Under the pieces are notes generated by a model that did no database searches, had not been told where the DNA came from, and worked only from the letters and a program-made list of their open reading frames with translations. A stretch of 64,000 bases of DNA from Apophysomyces variabilis (lineage: Eukaryota; Mucoromycota; Mucoromycetes; Mucorales; Mucoraceae), in assembly GCA_002749535.1 (NCBI GenBank), contig MZZL01000408.1, positions 124,001-188,000 on the forward strand. The letters run 5' to 3'. Both the position numbers and the translations under genes were made by a program. The first letter of the stretch is position 1. Each line of letters opens with the position of its first letter. Below are positions 11,714 to 23,112 of this stretch, one piece after another.

Positions 11714-13200
11714 ATGCGACGTTTGTCACTTGTAATAATGGCACGCAAAATACGACAAAACAACAGCCTTAGTAACGATAAAAGACACGTCCCGCAAGAA
11801 CCTATAGGAAACCATGCCTACGAATATCTTGCATCGCTCATTTGCTTTATCATGTTCTTCTTCATCGGTACTGCTTTCGTAATGACGCTAAAAAAGAAAA
11901 GTGATCCATTGGGCGGGCAGACTAAATTTCCCTTTTTTTCTTTTTTTTTTTTTCCTTGGAAACTCATTAGATGTACTCAAAGGAACGCTGACTGTGTTAA
12001 AGCCGTTGTTGTCCCTTATTATTGCTGTCTCGTTGATTTTGTCGACGGTAGGGTATGGTTACCATCTCTTGCTGGACGTGATTTGCCCCGTGGGACTTAT
12101 TGGTTCCTTTCTGCCGGCATGTCGACCTCATCTGGAGCCTGTCCCCGACTTTTCCCACTTTGTCAAGGTACAGGAGAATCTGTATGACAGCATGATGACG
12201 CAGAGTGCGGAACCTATGAATGTTCTCGCACTAAAGCGGTTCGAGCTGGCCACGCGTGATCTTCAGGTGATGGTCAAGTTATCCACACTCAAAGAAGCCA
12301 AATTGCTTGAGTCCAAGCTGGGTGAATATATTGATCGTTCACGGTTGTTTGGCAAAGATATTTTGGTAAGTGTAATTAAGAAAAAAAGAGAGGGACAGAA
12401 AAAGAAGGATAAACTTTTGATTGTTGGTTTGGACGATAAACTTGATGGATTGATTAACCGGCTACCGGGGGGAAATAGAGCTTACAGGCACAGACAAGAG
12501 GTGTCTTGGACAATTTAATCACCTACAACACATTTACACTCAATAAACTATCCGACGTGGAATCCAAGAAAGCCAGTCGTCAAGAGTTACGGATTATTTA
12601 TGAACATGCCATGGCTCTCTTTGGTACGTTGGCTGGTTACGAAAGAACAAGAAGGAAAGAAAGAAAGAAAAATAGCCTTGGTTTACGACTTTCTTCGCCT
12701 TTTCTTCTTATCTTTCTATAGAGAAAGAAGCAACGCGGCTTATTGTGGCTACCGTCAAGGCCCAACAATCCTTGGATGAACTGGAGGAAGATCTACGATC
12801 CATCCATGAAATTGCGCTTCAAGAAACAAGTTATCAAGTTAGCGAAATGCCTGATATATTCGCTGACCTGGTCAATATGGTGCAGGGAAAGGGTTTTAGG
12901 CGGCCACTGGTAGAACAGAATCTCAAGATACTGCGTGATTTTAATTCGGAACGGATGAAGGCGGCCCAGCGCCTTATGGTCATGCTGGATAAGATGGACA
13001 CGTTGCAGATGGATCTCGAGGAACTGCGGTCCCAGGTGGTAGTGCCTGTTGTTGCACCAGATGTGATTCCCTTGGAAATCCATATTGAGAATGTGGGTAA
13101 AGCAATAGAGCGATTGAAAGCAGGCAAAATAGCTGCATGGGAAGAACGAAGCGCACGGTCTCACACGGTCGAAAGTCTGCCCTTAAGCTCTGCTGAATGA
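11714..13200 (+). CDS. Conserved fungal membrane-anchored coiled-coil protein, function unknown
   Basis: Exons 11714-11867, 11971-12365, 12488-12623 and 12722-13200 join in phase (first donor GTACTG is non-consensus). The ATG at 11738 is an alternative start eight codons on. The N-terminal ~25 residues are basic and polar. Hydrophobic segments follow at ~40-55 (SLICFIMFFFI) and ~65-100 (LKPLLSLIIAVSLILSTVGYGYHLLL), ending ICPVGLIGSFLPAC. The remaining ~280 residues are mainly helical and predicted soluble, with heptad-like stretches (LALKRFELATRDLQVMVKLS; DNLITYNTFTLNKLSDVE; LDELEEDLRSIHEIAL). From memory it resembles uncharacterised membrane proteins found widely in fungi, with the FLPAC-type segment followed by a helical bundle. 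No catalytic motif was seen and no function is assigned. Confidence 0.72.
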
Positions 13201-15129
13201 AAAAGAAATACAAAAAACCATTTCCTTTTGTCTCACTTCCCTCATACGCATCCCTGCTAACCACGCGTTTTCTCTTATGTCTTAGCGATTATGCGTATTG
13301 TTTTTTGTATTGATACCTCTCAACACAGTGTTTCCCTCTTTCTCTTTTTTCTTCTTTGTTCTTTCTGTCTGCTATTGCAGTACGTCTAAGGTCGTTGATT
13401 CATATTGGGCCAATTGATTTGTCTTTTGGAGGTTCATAACATAATCATGTAAATCTGTTTAGATAACGACCCTATTTGCAGTACTTTTTTTTGAGGCAAA
13501 CCCAAAATATTCATCTGTCCCATTCATAGCAAGTGTATCTAGAGAAAAGTATGTAATATAAAGATTGCCTTTTGCTGTCCATGGGATAACCAAACTTTAT
13601 ATGCTATGCTTCCATGCAGCCCATTTTCTTTGTCATGGTAAACCGCGTTGCCAATCACAATGCTTGCAATAGAACGAGAGAAATTTGTTCATGGAGGATC
13701 TTTTTCTCCTTTTCACTTAAGCATAAACATCAAAGGGTTACCAATAGAATAAGGAGTATTACGCTATTTCGTTCTGTGAACTTCTCTTGGACCTATCTGA
13801 TATCTTAATATGAACCGATTATTATGGTAATTCTTGAAAGTTCATTCTTCAGCCCTTGGTTCCATGGTACCCGTCTGGACCAGCCGCATCTGTTTTCCGA
13901 CTTGACTGCTACTTAATCAAGTATTACAGTTGTATATTTGTTATTGTGTATTGATAACAAGTCGTTGCAACAGCCATGATTGTAGTATTAGTTCGGCTTC
14001 TCCTAATATTTCGTCCGCGGGTCTATGTCCGGACTAGACTTCTTTGTTTGTTGCTTTCCCTTAGAGTGGATAACGTTGAGTACATGACATTGGGACAGTC
14101 GAATGATCGGATGAGGATAGTCCCCGCGGCGCAAACTTTTGTATTTAACATCAAGCTTGATAAAGTTTACAGCTAGTACATTTGTTCGACCCCTAGTATA
14201 TCTCGGAGTAATATACTTCATTTTACGAGTTTAAAACTATAGAGGAAAACAAACAATGACTTCATGGTTACTACAGTAAGTGAAATCAGGGGCTAATGGA
14301 AAACCATGGAAACTTCAATATTTTTGTGTTGTTTTCTTGTGAATCTTGCCGAGCAGGTTTTCACATCTTTATGTATACGGACCATAATACCATTTATTTA
14401 ATGAGGGAAAAAGAAAGTAGAATATGTACATGCGTGGCAGAAGGAGTTGATATTCATGGATAAGTTGGTTATATACAAAAGGGATTGAGGTACGTTAATG
14501 TTGGTGGGATACTGCCGCTTATTCCATTGGATTTGTTTTTCCATCCTGAGGTCTTTTTGTACGTCGATCACGTCTGCGATTAGCGGCCGTATCCTTGATA
14601 CTTTGCTTCATGTCGTGCAAGATAGTTCTGATTTCATAAAGATGTGGATGTTTGCATGGGTCAAACGAAAATCGACGGTAGTTAGCGCGGGTTTCCGGGG
14701 TAACTCTGGTGGAAACGTTGGTATTCATGTTGCGTAGTGAGAGATAGTAGACAAAGAGAAAGATAGAGGATAAATGATTCAACTAGGGTTGGTTTTCCAA
14801 ACAGTTTTATATGTGATGGAAGAGATCTGCAATCATTTGAGTAAACTCCGCACTGGTAACCATAACCCATTGGAGAGTCTTGGCAATGAGCGCGATTTTC
14901 ACGATATTCATGCAACATGACGTAAAGAGCTCATTGGGAAGCCTGAGAGCGGAGTGTCGGAGATGATCGGCTCAACCACAGTAAGCTTGGCAACAGGCCA
15001 CTCATTATTTTGGTTGGGCAAAAAAGTGGGAATTTGAAGATATCATTGGATGAAAAAATAAGGTTCTGAGAGTTTGATTGGAAGAAAAAAGGGGATTGAT
15101 TGGATCAGAATGATCACTGTTGAGCTGAG
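13201..15129. other. Gene-poor intergenic region
   Basis: About 1.9 kb with no recognisable gene apart from one possible short minus-strand frame (14519-14728). No repeat or RNA structure stood out. Confidence 0.4.
14519..14728 (-). CDS. Possible small ORF, 69 aa
   Basis: Minus-strand frame starting MNTNVSTRVTPETRANYRRF and ending KRPQDGKTNPME. It is basic and hydrophilic, without low complexity, and its composition looks protein-like in an otherwise gene-poor stretch. Family not recognised; it could be chance or an exon of a longer gene (the frame stays open upstream through hydrophobic residues). Confidence 0.3.
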   Translation of the reverse strand: MNTNVSTRVTPETRANYRRFSFDPCKHPHLYEIRTILHDMKQSIKDTAANRRRDRRTKRPQDGKTNPME

Positions 15130-15146
15130 AGACAAATACAAAGCAA

Positions 15147-15633
15147 GCGAGGCCCACAGGGCCGAGCCAAGTTCTTGGAAAGACAGCCCACATGCACTCT
15201 TTTTCTGTTTCTTTTTGTTTTCAATGGCTGAAAGAAAGCGAGGCCCGAAGGGTCGAGCTGACTTCTTGCAAAGAAACGTGCATATGTGCACTGACATACA
15301 CACTCTGTCTTTTGCTTTTCAATTGCAAGGCCTGAAGGGGCTGCAATGAATTTTTGGAGGTACGTTACACGAGCGGTACTTCCGTCACACCTGTCATAAA
15401 CGCGCTGTAATTAGTCCACCAGTTTTTGTCTTGAGCCGAGTTTTTGGAGAGGCACTTATATACACACTATCTTTTTCGTTTTAATCGCTGCAAAGAAAGC
15501 GAGGCCCAAAGGGCCGAGTCTAATTCTTGGAGAGACACGTTCACCTACAGACATACACGCACGCATATTCACATATACACACCGTGTCTTTTTGTTAATC
15601 AGTGAAAGAAAGCGAGGCCCAAAGGGCTGAGCC
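15147..15633. repeat. Array of GGCCC-AAA-GGGCC hairpin repeats
   Basis: Five diverged copies of a ~22-nt unit of the form GCGAGGCCCAAAGGGCCGAG start at 15147, 15238, 15325 (most diverged), 15499 and 15612. Each core is an inverted repeat (GGCCC / GGGCC, 3-nt loop). Copies are embedded in longer similar units of about 90-170 nt carrying TTCTTGGAGAGACACG-like and [18 protein letters not shown] stretches. A sixth copy lies at 17054-17075, so the units flank the Helitron remnant on both sides. Irregular spacing and divergence argue against a CRISPR-like array. Confidence 0.8.
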
Positions 15634-15703
15634 TAATTCTTAGAGAGACGCATGCACATGTACGTACACTCTATATTTTTAATTTCTGATTTGTATTTAC
15701 CAG

Positions 15704-16660
15704 AACCTTCACGGCTTTGATCTGCATGCCCAGCAACAACGTCACTTTGCCGAGTTCCTTTTGAATGTTGGTGATGACCGTGTCCCACCAGGTATGTACT
15801 CTTCTATCATATGAATCTCATCATCTTCTCACTTATTTATGCAGTTCCAAATTCCGCTTATATTCCCCTCAACCCTCAGTGGTGCATACCCGGGTCAAAC
15901 GTCGATAACCTTATTGCCGCTATATACCACCCAGTACTCAATGCTATCCCTCCCATTGATACCCAACTTCTTACAGATCGTGCTATCCTCACACCGAAAA
16001 ATCACCACGTCGACATGATCAACAATATTATCACTAATTTATTCCCAAGAATGAGCCGCGCTTACAACAGCGTAGATTCTATTGTAGAACGCGAACATCA
16101 GAATCAAGTGCCTGTGGACTTTTTAAATTCACTATCATTTGCAGGTAACTTCTATCTACTGTTCACCAACCCCGGGCAATGAACCTTTTTTCTTAGCTCT
16201 TCCACCATATACCCTTAATCTCAAGGTCAACATGCTGATCATGCTCTTATGCAATATGGATCCCAAGGCTGGCCTTTGCAATGGCATGCGCTTGATTATT
16301 CGAGCTCTACATCCGCGAGTCATTGACGCTGAGATTGCTACTGGCAGATATGCAAGATCACAAGTTTCTATATCTCGAATCAAGCTCATTGTTTCTGATA
16401 CCAACTTGCCTTTCAGCATAGCAAGAAGACAGTTTCCAGTGAAGCCTGCATTCGCCATGACAATCAACAAAGCGCAAGGTCAGACCCTTAAACATGTTGG
16501 TTTATACCTCCCACAATCCGTGTTTTCTCATGGTCAGCTATATGTCGCTCTGTCAAGAGTGACTGAAGCCTTCAACTTGAGAATCATGTGTGAGTGGAAT
16601 GATACCCATCAACCTATCACCAAAAACGTTGTATATCATAATGCTTTCCCAGCATCGTAA
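15704..16660 (+). pseudogene. Helitron Pif1-like helicase, C-terminal fragment
   Basis: The last ~300 residues of a Helitron Rep-Hel helicase. Coding blocks 15704-15791, 15845-16144 and 16197-16660 splice in phase (introns 53 and 52 nt) into one reading frame: QQQRHFAEFLLNVGDD, PLNPQWCIPGSNVDNLI, a long insert, LPPYTLNLKVNMLIMLLCNMD, GLCNGMRLII, then the helicase motifs FAMTINKAQGQTL and GQLYVALSRVTEAFNLRI. These are the family's typical C-terminal motifs. The Rep HUH nuclease, Walker A and first helicase half are absent; immediately upstream are hairpin repeats instead. The preserved splice sites and frame suggest a fairly recent truncation. Helitrons move by rolling-circle transposition; this copy cannot do so alone. 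Confidence 0.85.
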
Positions 16661-16751
16661 AATAGGTTTTTTTGTACAACTATTATTCCCAGTTATCCCC
16701 AATTACACTATGCAGCACATAAATATACATCCAATTCCACTATTACTATAC

Positions 16752-16795
16752 CTGGGGGCTTCGCCCCCCAGAAGCGCGAAGCGCGAAACAGCTAG
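16752..16795 (+). mobile_element. Putative Helitron 3' terminus (hairpins + CTAG)
   Basis: About 90 bp after the helicase stop lies a strong hairpin (16752-16771, CTGGGGG...CCCCCAG). A second short hairpin (CGCG-AAG-CGCG, 16775-16785) follows, then six nt and CTAG at 16792-16795, followed by T. A GC hairpin shortly before CTRR, with T next to the end, is the known Helitron 3' signature. Confidence 0.7.
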
Positions 16796-19038
16796 TCACC
16801 CTTTCTCTATTAAAAGAAATAACTTTTGGTTACTCAGCTACGCATTCCCATTGGCTCAATGAACAGCTTTTACGCATTGTGATTGTTAGCTGGAAATTTA
16901 GTTGAGTTTTCCTGATTGAATGCTGGGATGCTGGGATATTTTTCTGCTCTCATCATTTGTGGGCGGTACATTCTGAGTATACGGAGTTTTCACTATATGC
17001 TCCGTTATTGCCGAGAAAATCAGTCAATTATCGCGTGGGACAGAATATACGAAGCGAGGCCCAAAGGGCCGAGCCAATGATTATCTTAGTCAAAGCAATT
17101 TGATAGTGCCGGGACTTGATTCACTGCATCCTTGGGGGTCCGGGGTCTCTCCGGGCTATACAGACACGAATACCTTGCTTATATGTTGAAGTACCAAGCT
17201 AAAGGCAAAGAAAGTGTAATTTTCGGATCTGATTTGATAAGCCTTAAAATCATCCTATCGGTAAAAAAGAATCTTTCAGTGTTCCTGAAAGCCACATTGT
17301 TATTGTTATCTTTTTTTTTTCGGATCTGCTTTCCTATACAGGTCTGCTTCTTATTTATCATTCCTGCAAACCTTAACAGTTGCTCTGAAGATAATTGAAC
17401 AATAATCTCTACGTGGATAATGTCCCTTCGTCACAACCAATAAGTATGGTTCGATTTCGACCAATCTTGGCTAGACATTCTTCAAAATCTGTGTGTCCTC
17501 ATATGGACCAGATACAATTCGTTAATCCTCATCAATACAATCCTTTGCAGCCCATAGTATCTGTATTCCTATGTATCGACTTCCTTCTATCCTTCCATGT
17601 CCAGCTTCTTTAGCGCATTACACCATTACATATTCATCATGTTTGCCTCCAAATGTCGTTCCATATCCATCCTTAGTACCTCCTGGTGCTATTTTATGTC
17701 CATGTTGTTTGATTCTCCCTTGCCATTGCATATCCACCACCCATGCATCGTATGACTCCTCGTATATCAACGGATTCTACAGCTGCATCTCGATCTTCCA
17801 TGCATTCGATTACACCATGCCTACCTGCTAATGTCCTGCCTGAGGTCTCTTCTAGACCAGTAATGTATGGCATTGCACTATGATAGCAGGATTCACTTGA
17901 AGTAGGGAAGATTCACTGAAAGTAGGAATGCTTAGTGATGTTTTCAAGGTCGTACGGAAGACCGCTTATTCATATGGCAAACAAAAAATTCAATTAACTG
18001 CAACCATCACTCCTTTCCTCTTCGATCTGAATTCGAGATGGGCATAAACTAAACTTGGTTCACCTCTACTCTTAATGGTACTATATACTCTCAGCGTCAG
18101 TGGGTAGCTACTGGTAGTAACCCCTTGCACAAGATAACCGATAAGCTAATGGTCACAGTTTACTTTGGCAAGCGGTAAGTAATGACGTTTGTAGTCTGTT
18201 CATACGAAAGGTAGTTGTCGAAATGATCGCGTAAGGCAATGGCACTGGTCAGAAAGCTTGAAAAGTGTATATGGTTTTGTAAAGACGGATTTTTTACAAC
18301 AAAAACGTTGAGGTAATGGCTAATTAATAGTTTCTATAAACTATAAGGGAAAAAAGAAAAGAAGAGAAATGGAGATTCTTTTGTAGGAAAGAAGGCCACG
18401 CAAGATAAAAGACAAAGACGACAACAAAGAAAAAAAAAAGAGTGGAAAACAAAAAACCAGAGGAAAAGCAGGGGAAAGAGTTTTGTATGATAAAATAAAA
18501 TGACTATACTAGAAAACTAGGGGCCTGATTTATCTTGCCATAAGGCCATGTAACATGGAAGCAGTAATTCAAATCGAGACTCTACACCAGTCCAGCTTGG
18601 TTTTTTAATCATATCTACTTCAATCATCCTCTCTGTTGCCAATGACCTCTTCTTCTTCAGTAATCATTCTCATCTGTAATTGGGAAGTTCAACTATTGAT
18701 TCGAAACTGCTGATCTTCCACATACGCAAAGCCCGCTGTCACTTTTCTGATATACTTGATTCCACAGAATAGCATGAAATAAAGATGGTCTAAAAGTAGC
18801 AACAGTTATCATCTGTCTCTCTTTATTATTACTATTTGATACACGTAATTCGATATTTTATAGACCTCACTGATCAATAGAGCGAGCATGGATGATGCAT
18901 GGATGACGCAGGGACATTGGTATATCAATTGTCGTCAAACATATTGCATTTACTAGAAAGCGTCACATCACGTAAAATCTTGATTCCTCTCTTGGTTTTT
19001 CGCTTCTTTCTTCCTTCTCTTTTTTTCCCACTCACTTT
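16796..19038. other. Gene-poor region between Helitron end and Fanzor gene
   Basis: Contains the isolated hairpin repeat at 17054. At about 17400-17830 there is a Ser/Thr/Pro-coding-like stretch split among frames (possibly a decayed gene, not recognised). At ~17890-17930 a short imperfect direct repeat of an ATTCACT..GAAGTAGG motif occurs. An A-rich tract lies around 18340-18500. No intact gene is seen. Confidence 0.4.
17054..17075. repeat. Isolated GGCCC-AAA-GGGCC hairpin repeat
   Basis: Perfect match to the consensus of the array at 15147-15633, on the other side of the Helitron fragment. Confidence 0.8.
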
Positions 19039-22000
19039 ATGGCTTCCCGCAACAAGAGAAAGAAAAAACCACAAGCATCTACGTCTGCAGATACGCAGTC
19101 GGATGATGATTTCCAACAACTTCTTCCACCCAAAGGAAAATTAAATATGAAAATGCAAATGACTGACTCCGAGCCAGGTACTGAACATTGAATGTTGTTT
19201 TGTGATTCTTAACTTGAAAATAGGCCCTTCAACCCTTCCCAGCTCAAGCATGGTCTCTACTCAGAATAATTCTTCCAAAGAAAAACCAAGAAGTTTGAAG
19301 GGAAAAGAAAAGGCCACGTTCGACTCCGATGATGATTTCCAACCGCTTCCTCCACCTAAAAGAAAACAAGTATGAAAAATCAAGCGAATGACTCGGAGCC
19401 AAGTACTGTATCTTAAAAATTTTAATTTTTTGGTCCTTAACTTGAACACAGCCCCTTCAGGTCATCCCAGCTCAAGTGCGGATTCCGTTCAGGACCCTTT
19501 GACAAGTAGCAAGTCAAAAGTGTTTCTTAAAGCCCAAAAAGCCTACGCAAAGCGGAGCGAAAAGTATGAGGCGAAAGCGAAATTGCAAGCGGAAAAAAAG
19601 AGTACAATGCTTGAATCTGGGAAAGAAATACGGTGCAGCACTTGCGGCAAGACAGATCATGAACGAAGCACAAGTAAGCTTTGCATGAATCCGACTGAGA
19701 AAAGGAAGGCTCCAAAAAATTTAAAACGAACCAACGTAATCAAGACGTCACTGATAAACACATGTCGATCAGTGAAGTTTGTAGAAGCAATTGAAGAAGT
19801 CGTCAAACACGTTCGGGATATTACCTATGCTGGATCGCTTCTCGCAAACTTCTTTTTTGTCAGGCTGTTATCTGAAAACCGTAGCATTCCACCGATCACT
19901 CATGATCTCTGTTACCGTTTATTTTCGTTGATTGCCGGTAAAGGGAAGTCCGCAGATGATGATCTCCAAGAAGTATACGCAAATTTCAAAACTTCGATTC
20001 CTTAGTTTGATGAAGAAAAGCTCAGATCGCAAGGGTATATGACAATAGTTTCTACCGCTGCAAAAGAGTACGAAGAATCGATCAAAAACCATATAACAGC
20101 CGATTTCGAACCGAAAACGATTCAATACCTTTTAGTGTGTATGTCTGATCAAGACGACAAACTTTTTCGATGGAAAGGATTGGTGAAAGACCGAAAGATT
20201 CTGGCAGAATTTATATACAAGCAGGCTTGCGGCACCGAGGCACGATGGCCTACAGCTATACCAGATAAGAAAGAAAATCGTGCGTACGTCGAGACTTGTG
20301 TAGAGTCTCTTAAAAATTTCATCGGTGTTATTTTCATTGACGAGGAGAAGCTAAACGCTGAACCACATCTGTTCTTTCCGTGGCTTTTTAAAGTACTTAG
20401 GCGACTGGAACAAAAAGTGTTTATCACAGAGACAACGTCCCAAAAATATGTATCCAGCGGATACGTACATCGAATGGTAAAAGAGGTAACTAAAACATAT
20501 TTGAGCTTCTATTGTCTAATTGTCATACAGATTCTTGGCGATGTAAACTTGCCAAAGCGTTTAACGAAGAGCCTAGAAGTTGCTGTCAGAATAGCTATCC
20601 GACGAAGAAAGGAACTGTTTCTCACAAAGAAGTTTGACCGTTTACCAAAGTCAGTGATATCGAAATTATAGAATTTCATCAAGGAAACGGGGAGGCTATT
20701 GACAATGGGACATTTAAACCAGAAAAATACACTGATCCCCGTGGCGCAAGAAGGTTCACAATGGCACCCGTGTATAACATGCAGATGCGTCATGTCACGA
20801 TTGATAACCAGGCGCTCGGCCGTCTGATGTGGAAAGCTGGTTTACGCTCCACCATGTCGCCTATCAAAGCCACGGAAGTCAGAAAAGAATACTTCCAACT
20901 ATTCGACATGTCAAAGATGGGTTATAAGACTCTGGAAAGTCTTGAAACGGAGAAAATTCTTTTCTGGTAAATCAATTAGTTGTGTATCACTCAGACGGCT
21001 CACAGTGATATTTAAGGGATAAAATACGAACGGATGCTACAGACGTCGAATTCATATTTAAAAAGTACAAGACTCCTTACGATCCAAAGAAGAAGCCTTT
21101 GACGCCTTCCGATATAAAAGGGAAGTACGAGGATGCGATTATCTGGGGTGTTGACCCGGGGGTATCAAGTATTTTCGTCGCCGCCGATGGGACAGGCACT
21201 TCTCAGCATCGTGTTCGTTCAACGACAACTGAAGAGTACTATTCTCTTTGTGGATTCAGTCATGCTACCAGGTCCCGAGAAAAATACGTGAAGGGCGATC
21301 CTGCTGTGAAGACTCTGATTGACAACATTCCATCGTTGAAGACGACAATCATGGAGAGCTTAATCACTGCCATCCGGTACTGTATGCAACATTATGAGCA
21401 TATTTCTGAATTTTTTAGCCGTGACCGAAGGTTAATCGTTTGTTAATTGTTTAATGTTTAATCGTATTAACATGTCGGCTTTGTTTTCAGATACAGCAAG
21501 TTGAAGTTCAAGTCTTATATCCAACGACAGAAAGGTCGAAGTGAAGTAGCCAACAGATTGCTGTACGGGAGCAAGAAGTATGATCAAAGCAGTAAGCAAA
21601 ATGAACCTAAGCGAGGTGATTCGAAATGGGTTCCTCTTTCTCCGAACGATCGATCTGACGAGAAGAGCAAACCGATCATTGTCGCCTATGGAAATGGAGG
21701 GTTTTCTGGCAGTATGAAAGGGCAAAAGGCTGCACCTACCAAGGCGGTTTTCAAGGAACTACAGCAACAAGCGAGGAGACGAAAGGTAGGCTATATAGTT
21801 ATCTCATGGGCTTATGGTTGACCATGGATGGGAAAAGGCTCCGACATTTGTATTTCTCATAGACGAATACCTCACATCCCAAATCTGTCCAGCATGTCAG
21901 ACTCGAGATCTGCAGAAAGCGAACGAAAATGATGCACAAGGCCACAAAGGCTCGACTATACATGCTGTACTGACATGTCAAAAAAAATCATGTACGGTGA

Positions 22001-22128
22001 TGTTCTGGAATCGAGACAAAATGGCTGCAACAAATATTTTACACGTATTTCTATATATGAGAGACCATAACAATGAACGCCCAGGCGCGTTCCGTAGGCC
22101 AAAGACAACGCACAGTATTCAGTTATAG
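19039..22128 (+). pseudogene. Fanzor (eukaryotic TnpB-like RNA-guided nuclease), interrupted
   Basis: Spliced gene whose C-terminal half has the whole Fanzor signature. RuvC-I is WGVDPGVSSIF (Asp codon 21153-21155); a middle block is AYGNGGFSGSMKG..APTK; RuvC-II is FLIDEYLTSQICPAC (Glu 21865-21867); a zinc ribbon CPAC...CQKKSC follows; RuvC-III is WNRDKMAATNI (Asp 22015-22017). Upstream is FTMAPVYNMQMRHVTIDNQALGRL. An N-terminal zinc knuckle (CSTCGKTDHERSTSKLC) precedes a helical region. Clean introns: 20967-21016, 21431-21490, 21786-21837. The start is 19039, or more likely 19372 (MKNQANDSEP), because the 5' end is an internal duplication. Lesions: in-frame TAG at 20003-20005, and a probable frameshift within ~20535-20670. 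Known Fanzors are guided by an RNA from the 3' flank (here ~22100 on). Catalytic residues are intact but the copy is probably inactive unless the two breaks are sequencing or splicing artefacts. Confidence 0.87.
19100..19500 (+). repeat. Internal duplication at the 5' end of the Fanzor gene
   Basis: The block coding SDDDFQQLLPPKGK ... MTDSEP plus its intron and the following PSSS exon start (about 19100-19260) recurs at about 19320-19490 as SDDDFQPLPPPKRK ... NDSEP. Both copies keep a GTACTG donor. The second copy is out of frame with the first, so translation probably starts at 19372 in copy two. Confidence 0.65.
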
Positions 22129-23112
22129 GATACTATTCCTTAACCTAGTTAATTATTACTAAAGCACTTAGCGCAAGGACCCTCACCTTCCTGAGATTTG
22201 ATAGATCGGTAAGATGAAACGGAAATAGCAGTAAGTAGAAAACTTCCTTGATACCGTTCATATACAGAAATACTAAAGGTGAGCGCCTAGTTGTTACACG
22301 TCCTACGATGCGAATTAAAAATGGTTCGGTCGGTATGAATGATAGGTTACATAATGAGATGGCGAAATGCTAGTTTTTCTGGAGACTTGTGCATACATCT
22401 TGCGGATCCTATCACAAGAATGAAGCGAGCATACCTATTACTTCCAGTCAGGCTACATAGATCGGTTAATCACAGTTGCTTGCAGCTGTCAGAATGAGAT
22501 TCGACATTTCAAGCAGTGTATTTGATGATCTGTCTGTCAGAGCTCGAGAATGGATCGCAGCAAGGCTACTGTTTACCGGCTATTCCATAAAGCAAAATAG
22601 CGATATGATGATGAAAAGAAACCTTTATCCGGACCTGATAAATATTTTTGTATCTCGCGTAAAACTATCAAAGCTATGCTGCTAATACAAACATTTTAAA
22701 TGACGCAAATTGCTCTCTAATATGAATTCCCCCATACCAGCAAAGTGATCCATATCATCCCATATGACTTTGTTTTGTCTTAACCTCCATCCACTTCTAG
22801 TACTGCGAACAGAGCAGATGACTTGGGAAGCACTGCACTAAAGCTGATCATTTTATAAAATCGGGTGCTTTTGCAAATACATGCATGTTGGATCATGTTA
22901 TGCATGCTCACGAGACCATCATCATCATGGAACGCCATTCAGCACTGCAGTAAGGCCTTGCTACTTTTTGTCTCTTTTTATGATTGAATAGAAGACAGTA
23001 TTTTATGGCATGATTTATAATTACATATCGCTTTGGAAAGAAGTAAATAATCGTAAAAACAAACAAAGGATTAACTGAACTAAGGTGAAAGAAGGTTTTG
23101 GTATCTACATTC
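22129..23112. other. Intergenic; candidate Fanzor guide-RNA region at its left end
   Basis: No gene supported. In described Fanzor loci the guide RNA overlaps or follows the gene's 3' end, so roughly 22100-22400 is where one would look. I see no clear terminal inverted repeat or target duplication here. AT-rich with CATCATCATC near 22915. Confidence 0.35.

Noticed and set aside
15147..15633. CRISPR-like array
   Set aside because: Repeat spacing is irregular (about 87-174 nt), the copies are diverged, and the sequence between them is itself related. The genome is also clearly eukaryotic.
19039..22128. Bacterial contamination (TnpB/IS607)
   Set aside because: Several GT-AG introns join in phase and the N-terminal zinc-knuckle domain is of the eukaryotic Fanzor type.
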